This document shows, piece after piece, positions 26,583-35,488 of a stretch of 64,000 bases of DNA. This stretch comes from Emticicia sp051209875 (GTDB lineage Bacteria > Bacteroidota > Bacteroidia > Cytophagales > Spirosomataceae), in the NCBI RefSeq assembly GCF_051209875.1, contig NZ_JBNTQY010000001.1:992001-1056000 (forward strand), in the 5' to 3' direction. Below the pieces are notes generated by a model. That model searched no databases and was not told the origin of the DNA. It saw nothing but the letters and a program-made list of their open reading frames with translations. Made by a program: the position numbers and the translations under genes. The first letter of the stretch is position 1. Each line of letters starts with the position of its first letter.

Positions 26583-27933
26583 ATTTACTCAACATTATCG
26601 CACTATCATTTAAAGCGAATTTTTTGTTTTTGATTAAATTAATAATTTCTGCACCAGCAAATAATACGGGTCCATAACCATGAGCAGCAAAAACATTAAC
26701 TGGACGATAGTAATAAAAAGCTGGTTCAAAACCCATTCCAGTACCTACACATACACCTTCAACTTGCCCTTTTTCAGTAACTTTGGTTGCAACAGCGTTC
26801 CACGCTAATAAAACCATTGGCCCATAAGTGGAAGCATCGAGCCAGCCTTCGTTGATACCTTTTGCAATACAATAAGTATAAATTGCCGTTGCCGAAGTTT
26901 CTAAATAAGTGTCATTTTTATCAAGCAATTGATGCCAGAAACCTGTGCCAGTTTGTTGAGCGGCCAATCCTTTGGCGTGTGCTTTGTAAAGAGCTAATAT
27001 TTCGGCACGACCTTTATAATCTTTTGGTAATACATCCAACACTTCAGTCATTGTCAAGATTGCCCAGCCATTGGCTCTACCCCAGTGAAATTCTGGATGA
27101 GTTTCCATGCTTTCTACCCAACCATGCATAAAAATTCCTAAGTCTTTATTGAACATTCGTTTAGAAAACTGCAAAATTTGCTTCACGGCTTCGTCATAAT
27201 ATTTTTTATCTCCTGTGAGTTTTCCCATTTGTGCTAAAGCAGGCACGCCCATAAACATATCATCGAGCCAGAGGGTATTTTTTAGTGGACGATTACGTGC
27301 CAATGTACCATCTGTCAAACGGTATTCTTTGGTATAAATATAATTGAGGTAATTATTAATCAAAGGACGAACATTTTCTTTTACCAAACCATCACGCAAA
27401 GCCTTAATCATCGATACAGACATTGCTCCGCAGTCATCCAATGCGTGTGGAGCAATGATTTGACGTAGCGGCATACCTGAACTAATTGGAAATTTAGCTT
27501 TGATGATTGGCGTAAGTTCTGCTAAAAAATTAAGACGTTGAGTCGTATATTGTGCAAAACGTGGGTCGCCTGTTGCTTTTCCAGCTGCCAACATTGCTGC
27601 ATAAGTTACACCCCATTCATAGCTTGTCAAACTAAAATCTCCACGGTAAACCGTTGCATTTGTATCAATTTTCGAGAAATCTGTAATTTCTTCCTTCGTG
27701 ATTTTATTGATAACCTTTGTGGGTGTTACTGCATCTAAATAACTACGTACTCGACCTAAAACTTGTGTAACCTCTTCAACTTTTGGGTTTCCATAAGGCG
27801 TAGGATAATCGGGTTTTGCTGTATGCAATGTTTCAGAATGTAAAGTAGAAGCAGGAGCTTGTACTTGAGCAAAAGCTAAATTTATGCTACAAAATGCAGC
27901 AAAAATGAGTGGTTTTTGAATTAATTTAATCAT
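26581..27933 (-). CDS. GH88/GH105-type unsaturated uronyl hydrolase, secreted
   Basis: 450 residues with signal peptide ending near AFAQ. Alpha/alpha-barrel hydrolase blocks: LTSYEWGVTYAAMLAAGK, NTLWLDDMFMGVPALAQMG, EFHWGRANGWAILTMTEVLDVLP and TGFWHQLLDKNDTYLETSATA. These match the rhamnogalacturonyl hydrolase group. It is a second, divergent paralogue of the neighbouring GH105 gene, without the extra C-terminal domain. Eleven bases after rhaM. Confidence 0.88.
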   Translation of the reverse strand: MIKLIQKPLIFAAFCSINLAFAQVQAPASTLHSETLHTAKPDYPTPYGNPKVEEVTQVLGRVRSYLDAVTPTKVINKITKEEITDFSKIDTNATVYRGDFSLTSYEWGVTYAAMLAAGKATGDPRFAQYTTQRLNFLAELTPIIKAKFPISSGMPLRQIIAPHALDDCGAMSVSMIKALRDGLVKENVRPLINNYLNYIYTKEYRLTDGTLARNRPLKNTLWLDDMFMGVPALAQMGKLTGDKKYYDEAVKQILQFSKRMFNKDLGIFMHGWVESMETHPEFHWGRANGWAILTMTEVLDVLPKDYKGRAEILALYKAHAKGLAAQQTGTGFWHQLLDKNDTYLETSATAIYTYCIAKGINEGWLDASTYGPMVLLAWNAVATKVTEKGQVEGVCVGTGMGFEPAFYYYRPVNVFAAHGYGPVLFAGAEIINLIKNKKFALNDSAIMLSK

Positions 27934-27944
27934 TAGGGTAATAT

Positions 27945-28259
27945 TTAAGCTAAATAAAAAACATCTTTTAAATCTTTGCTAACTGGTGAATTATCAGCAT
28001 TCGCATCCATAATGTCGGCCATGTATGCCCACCAACGTTTGGTAACTGGATTATGTGGAATTTGGTTGAATTTATCCAAATCTTCAACTTTCAAAGTGCC
28101 AAAGAGAATATTGGTTTCAACATCCAAAAAAATGGAATAATCGCTTACAGTGGCGTTCTTTAAAACTTGACCAAGCTCTGGCCATAATTCGTCATGGCGA
28201 CGTTTGTATTCTTCTGCTTGTCCAGCATGAAGTTTCATTTTAAATCCTAAACGGTGCAT
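27945..28259 (-). CDS. rhaM: L-rhamnose mutarotase
   Basis: 104 residues, exact family length. The dimeric ferredoxin-like fold is marked by LHAGQAEEYKRRHDELWPEL (with the catalytic His of RRHDELWPE), NATVSDYSIFLD and a C-terminal VTKRWWAYMADIMD. It interconverts the anomers of L-rhamnose. Placement just before two GH105-type genes supports rhamnogalacturonan as substrate source. Confidence 0.94.
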   Translation of the reverse strand: MHRLGFKMKLHAGQAEEYKRRHDELWPELGQVLKNATVSDYSIFLDVETNILFGTLKVEDLDKFNQIPHNPVTKRWWAYMADIMDANADNSPVSKDLKDVFYLA

Positions 28260-28341
28260 ATATTTGATGGTTGAATGTTTTTTATTTTTTACTATCTAAA
28301 ATGATCAATTAGTATATCTTTCCCAATAGATTAATTAAAGG

Positions 28342-30759
28342 TTACTGATGCTGCTTTTTTACTTCAAATGGTATTATTTTGCTCCCTGTTTTGCCGTCTT
28401 TTGTAAGACCTTGTACGACTGCTACAAATTTGCCTACGAGGTCTGAACTATAAAAAGTTAGGTCTTGTGTTCCGTTTTCGTTGGTTATAATGGTTGGTGA
28501 CCAGTATAAAACATTTCTAAAATCAGGTAATCTATTTTCAAGTTTTTGCTGAGTATCGTATATAGGCGAATAAAAATCTCGCTGCCTTTGCAAGCCTTCG
28601 TAATCTATAATAGTTGTTTGTGGGTCAAGATGATAATTAGGCAGCGTGCCTGTGTAAGTAACGAAATTTAGAATGCCATCGAATGACATATTACCAAAAT
28701 GATATTGCCGAGAAATAATATCTAACTTTTTTATTTTGAGAGGATTATAGCTCATGAGTTTATCAGTATTAAAAATCGGCATTCCATCTAAAATCACTAA
28801 AGGTTCAGAATCGAAAAACTTACTTTTCAATAAATCATAGCCATATAAGTGGAATCGGTCATTTCTTTTTCTTACCAAAACAGGTGTTACATATTCTCTT
28901 AATACTTCCTCTATGGTTGGAAATCTTACATAATTATCGAGGAGGTATGTCTCGTCAGGCTTAGTGTAAAATGCGGTAGTATCAATGTTTGGTATAGTAA
29001 ATTGATTGAGTTGTTTGTTGCTATAAACATTTTGAATTTGTACGCCAATAGTATGGTTGAGTAAATCTCGTTCATTTATTCGACTGAGTGAGAAATTAGG
29101 AAGCAAATGTTTTGTGTATTTTTCAGAAAATGGACTCGCTATCTCTATGTTGTATAAACTGTCTTTTTGGTTGTTGACCTGAACGATGATTTCTCCATTA
29201 TTATAAAAGTCTTTCATATCAAACTTTATATGTCCATTTGTATCGCTCAATGCTATACGAAGTTGCGTACGAGTGCCAGCTACCGACAGAAATCCTTCGA
29301 TGCCTTTTGCTGGCAAATCAGTACGTGTTTCTATAATTTTTCCATTGATGATATGACCCACATATTCTGGCGTAAACTCAAATGTTGGTTTTGGGTTTAG
29401 TAATATTTCTTCCCAGCGGAACCTTCTCCAACCATGCGTTAGCATTAAGTTATCAATGGCTTCCTCTTTACCTATTCCTGCATTGCTGAAATAATAGGCA
29501 GGAGATTCGATTTTTCCTGTCAAATCGGAGCTTAGCCACAAATAATTATTGATGTCGAGTTCATCGATTGTTTGCAGCGAATCAATTTGATAGACTGCCA
29601 TTGATAAATTTGCTGATGCAGGTTTTTCGTCCTGATTTTTTGCTTTTATGTGGAGATTTATGCTTTTTCTGGTTTCATAAATTTGTTTATCTAAAGCTAA
29701 ATCTAGGTTAAATTGTTGTTTAGGATATTTAAAATAGAGCCTTTCGCAAACAGCTTGATGCTTGGCATTAAAAACCGTCAAATGAGAAATGCCATCACCC
29801 AATATATTTTTATCAATTAAAAAGCTGGCATTTCCATTTTGAATGAGGGCACTTTGGACTGATTTTGTAACACCTCTCGTGTGCGTAAAAAGATAAATAG
29901 TTTCACTTTTTTTTGCCCGAACCGTGATGTTGACTTGATTATTATTGGCTTCCGAAAGCTGCATGACATAGCCGTCGGCGAATGCAATGGGCAAATCTTG
30001 GCTTATTTTTGTGCCATTATCTAATAAAAATACTGCTTTATAATTTTGTCCTGAATTTGGTGTAAAAATGAAGTTTCCAAGACCAAACTTTAAGCTCGAA
30101 AATCGAGTAAGTGTATCTGATTTTTTATTAAGAATAATACCATTGCACGGCACACCTTTTCCATTTTGTAATACTTGAAAAGCAATTTTGCTCTGTAATC
30201 CGTTGACAAGGTTGCCACCCTCAGGAAAAAAAACAATTTCGACCTTATCATTTTGTGGCGAGCTATCTCCTTCATAAATCAGCTTTGAATTAATGATGGT
30301 TAAGGTTTTCTCGAAAAAAAAGTCGGCACTAAAGTTTTTCATCCAATTGGTGTAGGCTCGTAATTTGTATTTACCCGAACTTAAAAATGGAGAAATTTTT
30401 AGTGAACCATTGCCAAAACCGTCTTCTAAAGGTACTTTTTCTTGCAAAATGGCTTTGTTGTTTTTATCAAGAATTTCTACATAAACTATTTTACTAATGG
30501 CGAGTGGTTGATGAAAAAAGGCATCTACACAATAGACCTTAAACCAACATATTTCGTCATTTAGATAAAAATCTTTGTCGGTATGAATGAAGATTTTTTC
30601 TTGTAGAGTATTTGTCTGATAAGTGTTAAACTGATTTTTTAGTGAGTCTTGTACCAAGCTTTGTGCATCACAAGCCATTCCAATATTTATAAACAGCCCT
30701 AAAAAAACTGTAAAGATTGGTTTGCTTTTGATTATATTTAAAAGATGTTTCTCAAACAT
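28342..30759 (-). CDS. Secreted MG2-like protein with TonB plug-like region
   Basis: 805 residues from ATG at 30759, which opens a signal peptide and leaves 7 bases to the previous stop; an upstream Met at 30804 would overlap that gene. The N-terminal half resembles the macroglobulin-type beta domains (EKIFIHTDKDFYLNDEICWFK, then repeated beta-sandwich segments). The C-terminal part (about 640-720) contains VILDGMPIFN and a short TonB plug-like stretch ending in GILNFVTYTG. Proteins of this kind accompany TonB receptors in Bacteroidota. Exact role unknown; probably a surface or periplasmic partner of the receptor encoded two genes upstream. Confidence 0.7.
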   Translation of the reverse strand: MFEKHLLNIIKSKPIFTVFLGLFINIGMACDAQSLVQDSLKNQFNTYQTNTLQEKIFIHTDKDFYLNDEICWFKVYCVDAFFHQPLAISKIVYVEILDKNNKAILQEKVPLEDGFGNGSLKISPFLSSGKYKLRAYTNWMKNFSADFFFEKTLTIINSKLIYEGDSSPQNDKVEIVFFPEGGNLVNGLQSKIAFQVLQNGKGVPCNGIILNKKSDTLTRFSSLKFGLGNFIFTPNSGQNYKAVFLLDNGTKISQDLPIAFADGYVMQLSEANNNQVNITVRAKKSETIYLFTHTRGVTKSVQSALIQNGNASFLIDKNILGDGISHLTVFNAKHQAVCERLYFKYPKQQFNLDLALDKQIYETRKSINLHIKAKNQDEKPASANLSMAVYQIDSLQTIDELDINNYLWLSSDLTGKIESPAYYFSNAGIGKEEAIDNLMLTHGWRRFRWEEILLNPKPTFEFTPEYVGHIINGKIIETRTDLPAKGIEGFLSVAGTRTQLRIALSDTNGHIKFDMKDFYNNGEIIVQVNNQKDSLYNIEIASPFSEKYTKHLLPNFSLSRINERDLLNHTIGVQIQNVYSNKQLNQFTIPNIDTTAFYTKPDETYLLDNYVRFPTIEEVLREYVTPVLVRKRNDRFHLYGYDLLKSKFFDSEPLVILDGMPIFNTDKLMSYNPLKIKKLDIISRQYHFGNMSFDGILNFVTYTGTLPNYHLDPQTTIIDYEGLQRQRDFYSPIYDTQQKLENRLPDFRNVLYWSPTIITNENGTQDLTFYSSDLVGKFVAVVQGLTKDGKTGSKIIPFEVKKQHQ

Positions 30760-30766
30760 GTTTTTA

Positions 30767-31936
30767 TCAATTTGGCCAAAAGGCAGGTTTAATATTCGTG
30801 CCACTTAACCTACAATCAACGCATTCTGGTGGAGCTGCAAAGTAGGATACAATTGTCGGAAAAGGAGCTAATAATGGTACCACATTGGTAGGTATAAAAC
30901 CTAAAGCTTGGTCTCGAATGACAATACTATTATTCCTAAAAGTGGTTTCTTTGCAGTTAGAATTATAATGCCAATTAGGGACTTGTTTTGGGTTGATAAA
31001 AATTCTTTTTTCTTGAATTGAACAAATAGAAACATAACCAATGACGGGTTCATTTGGATCACTTATGCTGTGAATATTACCATACAAAATCGAAGGTTGT
31101 GCATCGAAAATGGTACCTGTCATTTCAGTATTTTTTCGCATTAAATCTAAAAATTCGTAAGCTTCTTTAGTTAAACTTTGTTGCCTAACATTGATGCTAT
31201 AAAGGGCATTCAATTTGACAGAAGTTTGCGGAATAAAAGTAATCGGAAGATTGATCGCATCTTGACTTAACTTGATAGAAGTACCAATCAATAGTTGAGC
31301 AGAGGTGAAGTTTTGCCAGCAAAAATACATGCTACTATCGAAATAGTTGTTGTTGTCGGGATTCCGATAAACAACCTTATAGGTTTTATTATTTGATGGT
31401 CCACTCACTTCATATTTTATATATGACTTATAATCAGCTTGATGCTCCCATGTTTCGGTATATTCCCAAAGGTAATAGCGGGTATTTCCGGTGTTGTCAT
31501 GTGTATTTACAAATAAATGCACACCATCGTCTTCACGATTCCAACTGATGCTGTCTATCGGAGGATTGTTTTTTACAGCAACGAAATCAGAAAGGTATTC
31601 TTTACCACTTTTTGTTTTTATATAAAGTCTGTATTTTTTGTTAATATTTAAATTTAAGTTGTTGGCAAGATAATGTCCCTCTTTTTTCTCTGATAATAAA
31701 TTGAAAGTTTTGTCTTCGGCTTCTACTTTTACAATTGCACCGAGTTCATGTAATGTTTGCCGACTATCTAATTGCGTGGTTCGACTCAAAGATATGTCAG
31801 TAGTGCCAGAGCCACTGTTTATCGCTCCTTCTACTACCAAATACCCTGTTTCTGGTGAAATAACTGGTGAATTGTATTTTTCTTTACAAGCCACTATTAT
31901 TGCCAAAATGAGTATAAAAAAAAGTATTTTATTCAT
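30767..31936 (-). CDS. DUF4249 lipoprotein
   Basis: 389 residues from ATG at 31936, which begins a lipoprotein signal (LAIIVAC, lipobox cysteine at about residue 17). The frame is open further upstream but overlaps the TonB receptor. The sequence has the DUF4249 pattern: GYLVVEGAINSGSG near the N-terminus, beta-rich body, and C-terminal CVDCRLSGTNIKPAFW. DUF4249 proteins are partners of TonB receptors, presumably outer-membrane ligand-binding lipoproteins in place of SusD. Four bases after the receptor. Confidence 0.85.
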   Translation of the reverse strand: MNKILFFILILAIIVACKEKYNSPVISPETGYLVVEGAINSGSGTTDISLSRTTQLDSRQTLHELGAIVKVEAEDKTFNLLSEKKEGHYLANNLNLNINKKYRLYIKTKSGKEYLSDFVAVKNNPPIDSISWNREDDGVHLFVNTHDNTGNTRYYLWEYTETWEHQADYKSYIKYEVSGPSNNKTYKVVYRNPDNNNYFDSSMYFCWQNFTSAQLLIGTSIKLSQDAINLPITFIPQTSVKLNALYSINVRQQSLTKEAYEFLDLMRKNTEMTGTIFDAQPSILYGNIHSISDPNEPVIGYVSICSIQEKRIFINPKQVPNWHYNSNCKETTFRNNSIVIRDQALGFIPTNVVPLLAPFPTIVSYFAAPPECVDCRLSGTNIKPAFWPN

Positions 31937-31940
31937 ATAT

Positions 31941-34712
31941 CTAAAACCTAATATTGTAATTGATAAATGGTATGGCACTTCCAAATATGGAAAGCTTATA
32001 CCCATTGGTTTGACCATTTTCTGAAATGTAATAGACCGAATATGGATTTTTTCGACCCGTAATATTATAAACTCCGAGTGTCCACGAATTATGTGTTTTT
32101 TGGTGTATTTTATGATTTCCTTCAAGATTCATCGAAAAATCTGTACGAAAATAATCGGGTATTCGGTAAGCATTTCGTTCTAAATATAAGGTACGAATTG
32201 CTCCTGCATAATTATATACTCCAGCAGGGAGCGTAAGTGGGCGACCTGTGCTATAAGTAGTATTGAGTGAAACACTAAAACGATGACTAAAACGATAATT
32301 TCCCACGAGCGTTACATCATGTGGTTTATCATAATTGGCAGGATAAAATTTGCCTTTATTTATCAATTCTCCAGCCAAAGGGTCGTCTTGTTTTAAGAGA
32401 ATTCTTGAATAAGTATAACCTACCCATCCGTTTAGTTTACCTTTTACTTTTTTAATCAAAAATTCAATGCCGTATGCCTTTCCTTTGGTAGCAATGACAT
32501 CGGTTTCGATGTGGTGATTCATGATTAATTGAGCCCCACTTTTATAATCTAAGAAATTTTGGATATTTTTATAATAGACTTCTATCGAAGTTTCAATCGC
32601 ATTAGATTTAAAATTATTATAAGCACCTAATGAAATCTGACTTCCGTGTTGCGGCTTAATATTGGTATCGCTTAATTTCCAAACATCAGTAGGGGCAATA
32701 GACGCAGTATTTGAAATAGAATGAATGTATTGTTGTTGTGTATTAAAGCCTGCTTTTAATGAAAAATGATCATTGAAAGTATATCTCATTGAAGCTCGGT
32801 ATTCTGGAGCTGAGTATGTTTTGAGAACATTACTTTTTGAATCCGAAATGGTGTTAACCAAAGTGTTTTCAGTTCGGGGCAATCCTTCCGAATAAGTGTT
32901 TACATCATGTGGACCAAGATAATTGAACACGGAAAGCCTGATGCCAGCATCAAGGGTAAGAGCATCGTTGATGGTGTAAGAATCGCTGATATACAAAGCA
33001 CTTTCAATGGCTTGTTCTGTAGCAATTATGTCGGGTTTTACCAAAGACTCATTGCCTGATGGTAGATACGAACCAGGATGTAATTGATAATGAAGCGAAT
33101 TGAGTCCAAAATCAAGCGTGTGTTTTGGACTAAGATAATAATTGAAATGTGCTTTGAAAAAAGCTTGGTTGATGTCAAAACCAAGTGAATAAGCACTTAA
33201 AGGTAATTTTTGACTGTTTATTTGGTATTTATAATTGGTAAAGCCGCCTACGAAAGTGCTACTTAATTGATTATTATATGTATGTTTCCATTTTAAAGAA
33301 ACATTTTTATTGCCATACCCAAAAAGTGTATCACTGTTAAGATTAAAGTGGTCTTGACTTAAATAAGTTGTCAGATAAATATTATTTTTTTTGTTGATTT
33401 CATGAGTAATGTCAAGGTTAATGTCGTAAAATGAAGCCTTACTGCCTTTATAAGGGTCGGGCAAAAGGTTTAAAAGCCAATTGGCGTAGGTTGTTCGTCC
33501 ACCCAAAATAAACGAAGTTTTTCCTTTACTAAGTGGCCCTTCAATATTTAATCGGCTTGTAAGTAGGCCGATTCCAGCCGAACCAGTGATTTTTTCTTTA
33601 TTGCCTTCTCGTGTATTGATATTTAGTACCGACGATAATCGACCGCCGTATCGTGCAGGAATACTGCTTTTGAAGAGTTCCACATCCTTTACTATTTCGG
33701 GGTTAAATGCCGAAAACATTCCAAAAAAGTGAGAAGGATTATAGATGGGTGAATCGTTGAATAAAATAAGATTTTGGTCGGCAGACCCACCTCTTACATT
33801 AAGTCCTGTACTGGCTTCGCCCGTTGTTTTTACACCTGGCAAAGTTGTGATAACTTTGAGAATATCGGCCTCTCCAAATACAACAGGTACTTGTTTGATA
33901 GCTTTTATATCTACTTTCTGCACACCCATTTGTGTGCTTTTTATATTGCTTTCTTTTTGAGCAGTAATCGTCACATTATTTAAAATGACAGCCGTTCCAG
34001 CCAAATCAATATTGAATTTGCCATTACCATAAATAAAAATTTGTCGCTTGGTATCTTTGATGCCTATGCTTCGGATTTGCAGTGTATGCCGACCTTTGGG
34101 CAAGTTGAGCGTATAATAACCATTTTGGTCGGTTGATATTCCGATGCGTGGCTCTTCGATAAAAACCGAAGCACCTATGACGGCTTCGCCATTGGCAGCG
34201 TCTTTAACAAAACCTGATATATTATAAGTTTTTTGAATGTTTTTTGTGGTTTTTTTGCCAATTTCATACAATTTGTTTTCCCAAATTGCCTTTTGTTGTG
34301 GTTCGAGATTATCAATGTTATTGGTATCGGACTGTATTTTCTTTGTTTTATTTTCATTTATACTAATAAAAAAATCAGTAGGAATTGATAAATTTAGGAT
34401 ACGCCCTTTGGTGAGAAAAATGCGTGATTCTTCATCAATGATATATTGAAAAGCTGTTTTTTCGAAAATTTGGTTTAATACTTTTCTTATGGGTTGCTGC
34501 CTCACTACAATGTCGATGGCGAGACTATCAAACTCCGAAATATCATAGTAGAAATACAAATTCGTTTGTTTTTCTACGTGCTTTACAAACTCATTTATAT
34601 TCGCCTTTTTTAACTCTAAAGTAATAGGATACAATGAGTCTTTTTGTGCAAAAGATTGAATTTTACACAAAGAAAACATCACAAAAAGTAAATATATATA
34701 GTGTTGTTTCAT
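31941..34712 (-). CDS. TonB-dependent receptor with STN and carboxypeptidase-regulatory domains
   Basis: 923 residues. Signal peptide; STN domain (about 30-110) with LELKKANINEFVKHVEKQTN; a linker; carboxypeptidase-like beta-sandwich (about 163-245, FVKDAANGEAVIGASVFIEE); plug domain (LNVRGGSADQNLILFND); and a 22-strand barrel ending in aromatic FINYNIRF. STN suggests either signal transfer to an anti-sigma factor or a structural role; no sigma/anti-sigma genes are in the window. It is followed by DUF4249 and MG2-like genes, not by a SusD gene. Confidence 0.93.
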   Translation of the reverse strand: MKQHYIYLLFVMFSLCKIQSFAQKDSLYPITLELKKANINEFVKHVEKQTNLYFYYDISEFDSLAIDIVVRQQPIRKVLNQIFEKTAFQYIIDEESRIFLTKGRILNLSIPTDFFISINENKTKKIQSDTNNIDNLEPQQKAIWENKLYEIGKKTTKNIQKTYNISGFVKDAANGEAVIGASVFIEEPRIGISTDQNGYYTLNLPKGRHTLQIRSIGIKDTKRQIFIYGNGKFNIDLAGTAVILNNVTITAQKESNIKSTQMGVQKVDIKAIKQVPVVFGEADILKVITTLPGVKTTGEASTGLNVRGGSADQNLILFNDSPIYNPSHFFGMFSAFNPEIVKDVELFKSSIPARYGGRLSSVLNINTREGNKEKITGSAGIGLLTSRLNIEGPLSKGKTSFILGGRTTYANWLLNLLPDPYKGSKASFYDINLDITHEINKKNNIYLTTYLSQDHFNLNSDTLFGYGNKNVSLKWKHTYNNQLSSTFVGGFTNYKYQINSQKLPLSAYSLGFDINQAFFKAHFNYYLSPKHTLDFGLNSLHYQLHPGSYLPSGNESLVKPDIIATEQAIESALYISDSYTINDALTLDAGIRLSVFNYLGPHDVNTYSEGLPRTENTLVNTISDSKSNVLKTYSAPEYRASMRYTFNDHFSLKAGFNTQQQYIHSISNTASIAPTDVWKLSDTNIKPQHGSQISLGAYNNFKSNAIETSIEVYYKNIQNFLDYKSGAQLIMNHHIETDVIATKGKAYGIEFLIKKVKGKLNGWVGYTYSRILLKQDDPLAGELINKGKFYPANYDKPHDVTLVGNYRFSHRFSVSLNTTYSTGRPLTLPAGVYNYAGAIRTLYLERNAYRIPDYFRTDFSMNLEGNHKIHQKTHNSWTLGVYNITGRKNPYSVYYISENGQTNGYKLSIFGSAIPFINYNIRF

Positions 34713-34713
34713 G

Positions 34714-35439
34714 CTAATTGCTTAACTGGTCATGATAGGTACATACCTTTATGAGGAAATTAGTTCTTTCCTTTTTAAAGTTCAGTTTATTGCTTTTGAT
34801 ATATTGCTGAATTTCCTTTTTGTGGTCTTTAAAAATAGCTAAAACATCTTTTTTTCGATTGACTAAATAATATTGATTGTTATTTTTGATAGTATAATAT
34901 TGTTCGGTTTTAATGAACCTTTGGATACCTTCAAATGAATTCAATACTTCATTGATAGTTTTGGTTTCTCGCTTAAATACAGAATTTATACTACCTTCAT
35001 ACAGTATATGATAAAAGCCTGACTTAATCATATTTGTAGGTTCTTTTGCAAGTTGAACAAAAGCATTGCTTCCAATTGTGAAGCGAGAAATCTTATTATT
35101 GATTAGTTGTATATAACGAACGCCATCTTTCAATATAAGCACATCGGCCACCTCATCATAAAGCAAATCAATATTGTAATAAAGCACTTGGTCATAAATA
35201 ATAGAGCCTTTTGTATAATCTTTATAAAAATAGGGCTGACCGCCTTCTTTAAATGTAAATGAATAACCTACATATTGACTGCCATTATAAAGCCCCGATT
35301 GATCGCCCAATGATAGATGATACAATGCCACTGAATGATTTATAGCTTTTTGGAGAAAAATGCTATCGTTTGTTTTCAATTGTGCTATTAAACGATGGCT
35401 AAAAAAAGATAAAAGCCAAACCAAAACAAATGATTTCAT
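34714..35439 (-). CDS. Secreted protein of unknown function
   Basis: 241 residues from ATG at 35439 (MKSFVLVWLLSF), chosen because it opens a signal peptide; two earlier Met codons (35481, 35499) are possible. No family recognised with certainty. The body is beta-rich (YVGYSFTFKEGGQPYF) and the C-terminus is charged, ending YYLVNRKKDVLAIFKDHKKE and a helical tail. Its stop is one base from the TonB receptor start, so it belongs to that operon and may be a receptor accessory. Confidence 0.65.
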   Translation of the reverse strand: MKSFVLVWLLSFFSHRLIAQLKTNDSIFLQKAINHSVALYHLSLGDQSGLYNGSQYVGYSFTFKEGGQPYFYKDYTKGSIIYDQVLYYNIDLLYDEVADVLILKDGVRYIQLINNKISRFTIGSNAFVQLAKEPTNMIKSGFYHILYEGSINSVFKRETKTINEVLNSFEGIQRFIKTEQYYTIKNNNQYYLVNRKKDVLAIFKDHKKEIQQYIKSNKLNFKKERTNFLIKVCTYHDQLSN

Positions 35440-35488
35440 ACGCAAGATTCGTTGGTTTTGATGATTTTTTAAACGTAACATTTTTGAA

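Noticed and set aside
31941..34712. SusC homologue
   Set aside because: It has an STN domain and is followed by DUF4249, not SusD; the SusD gene of the window is 28 kb away.
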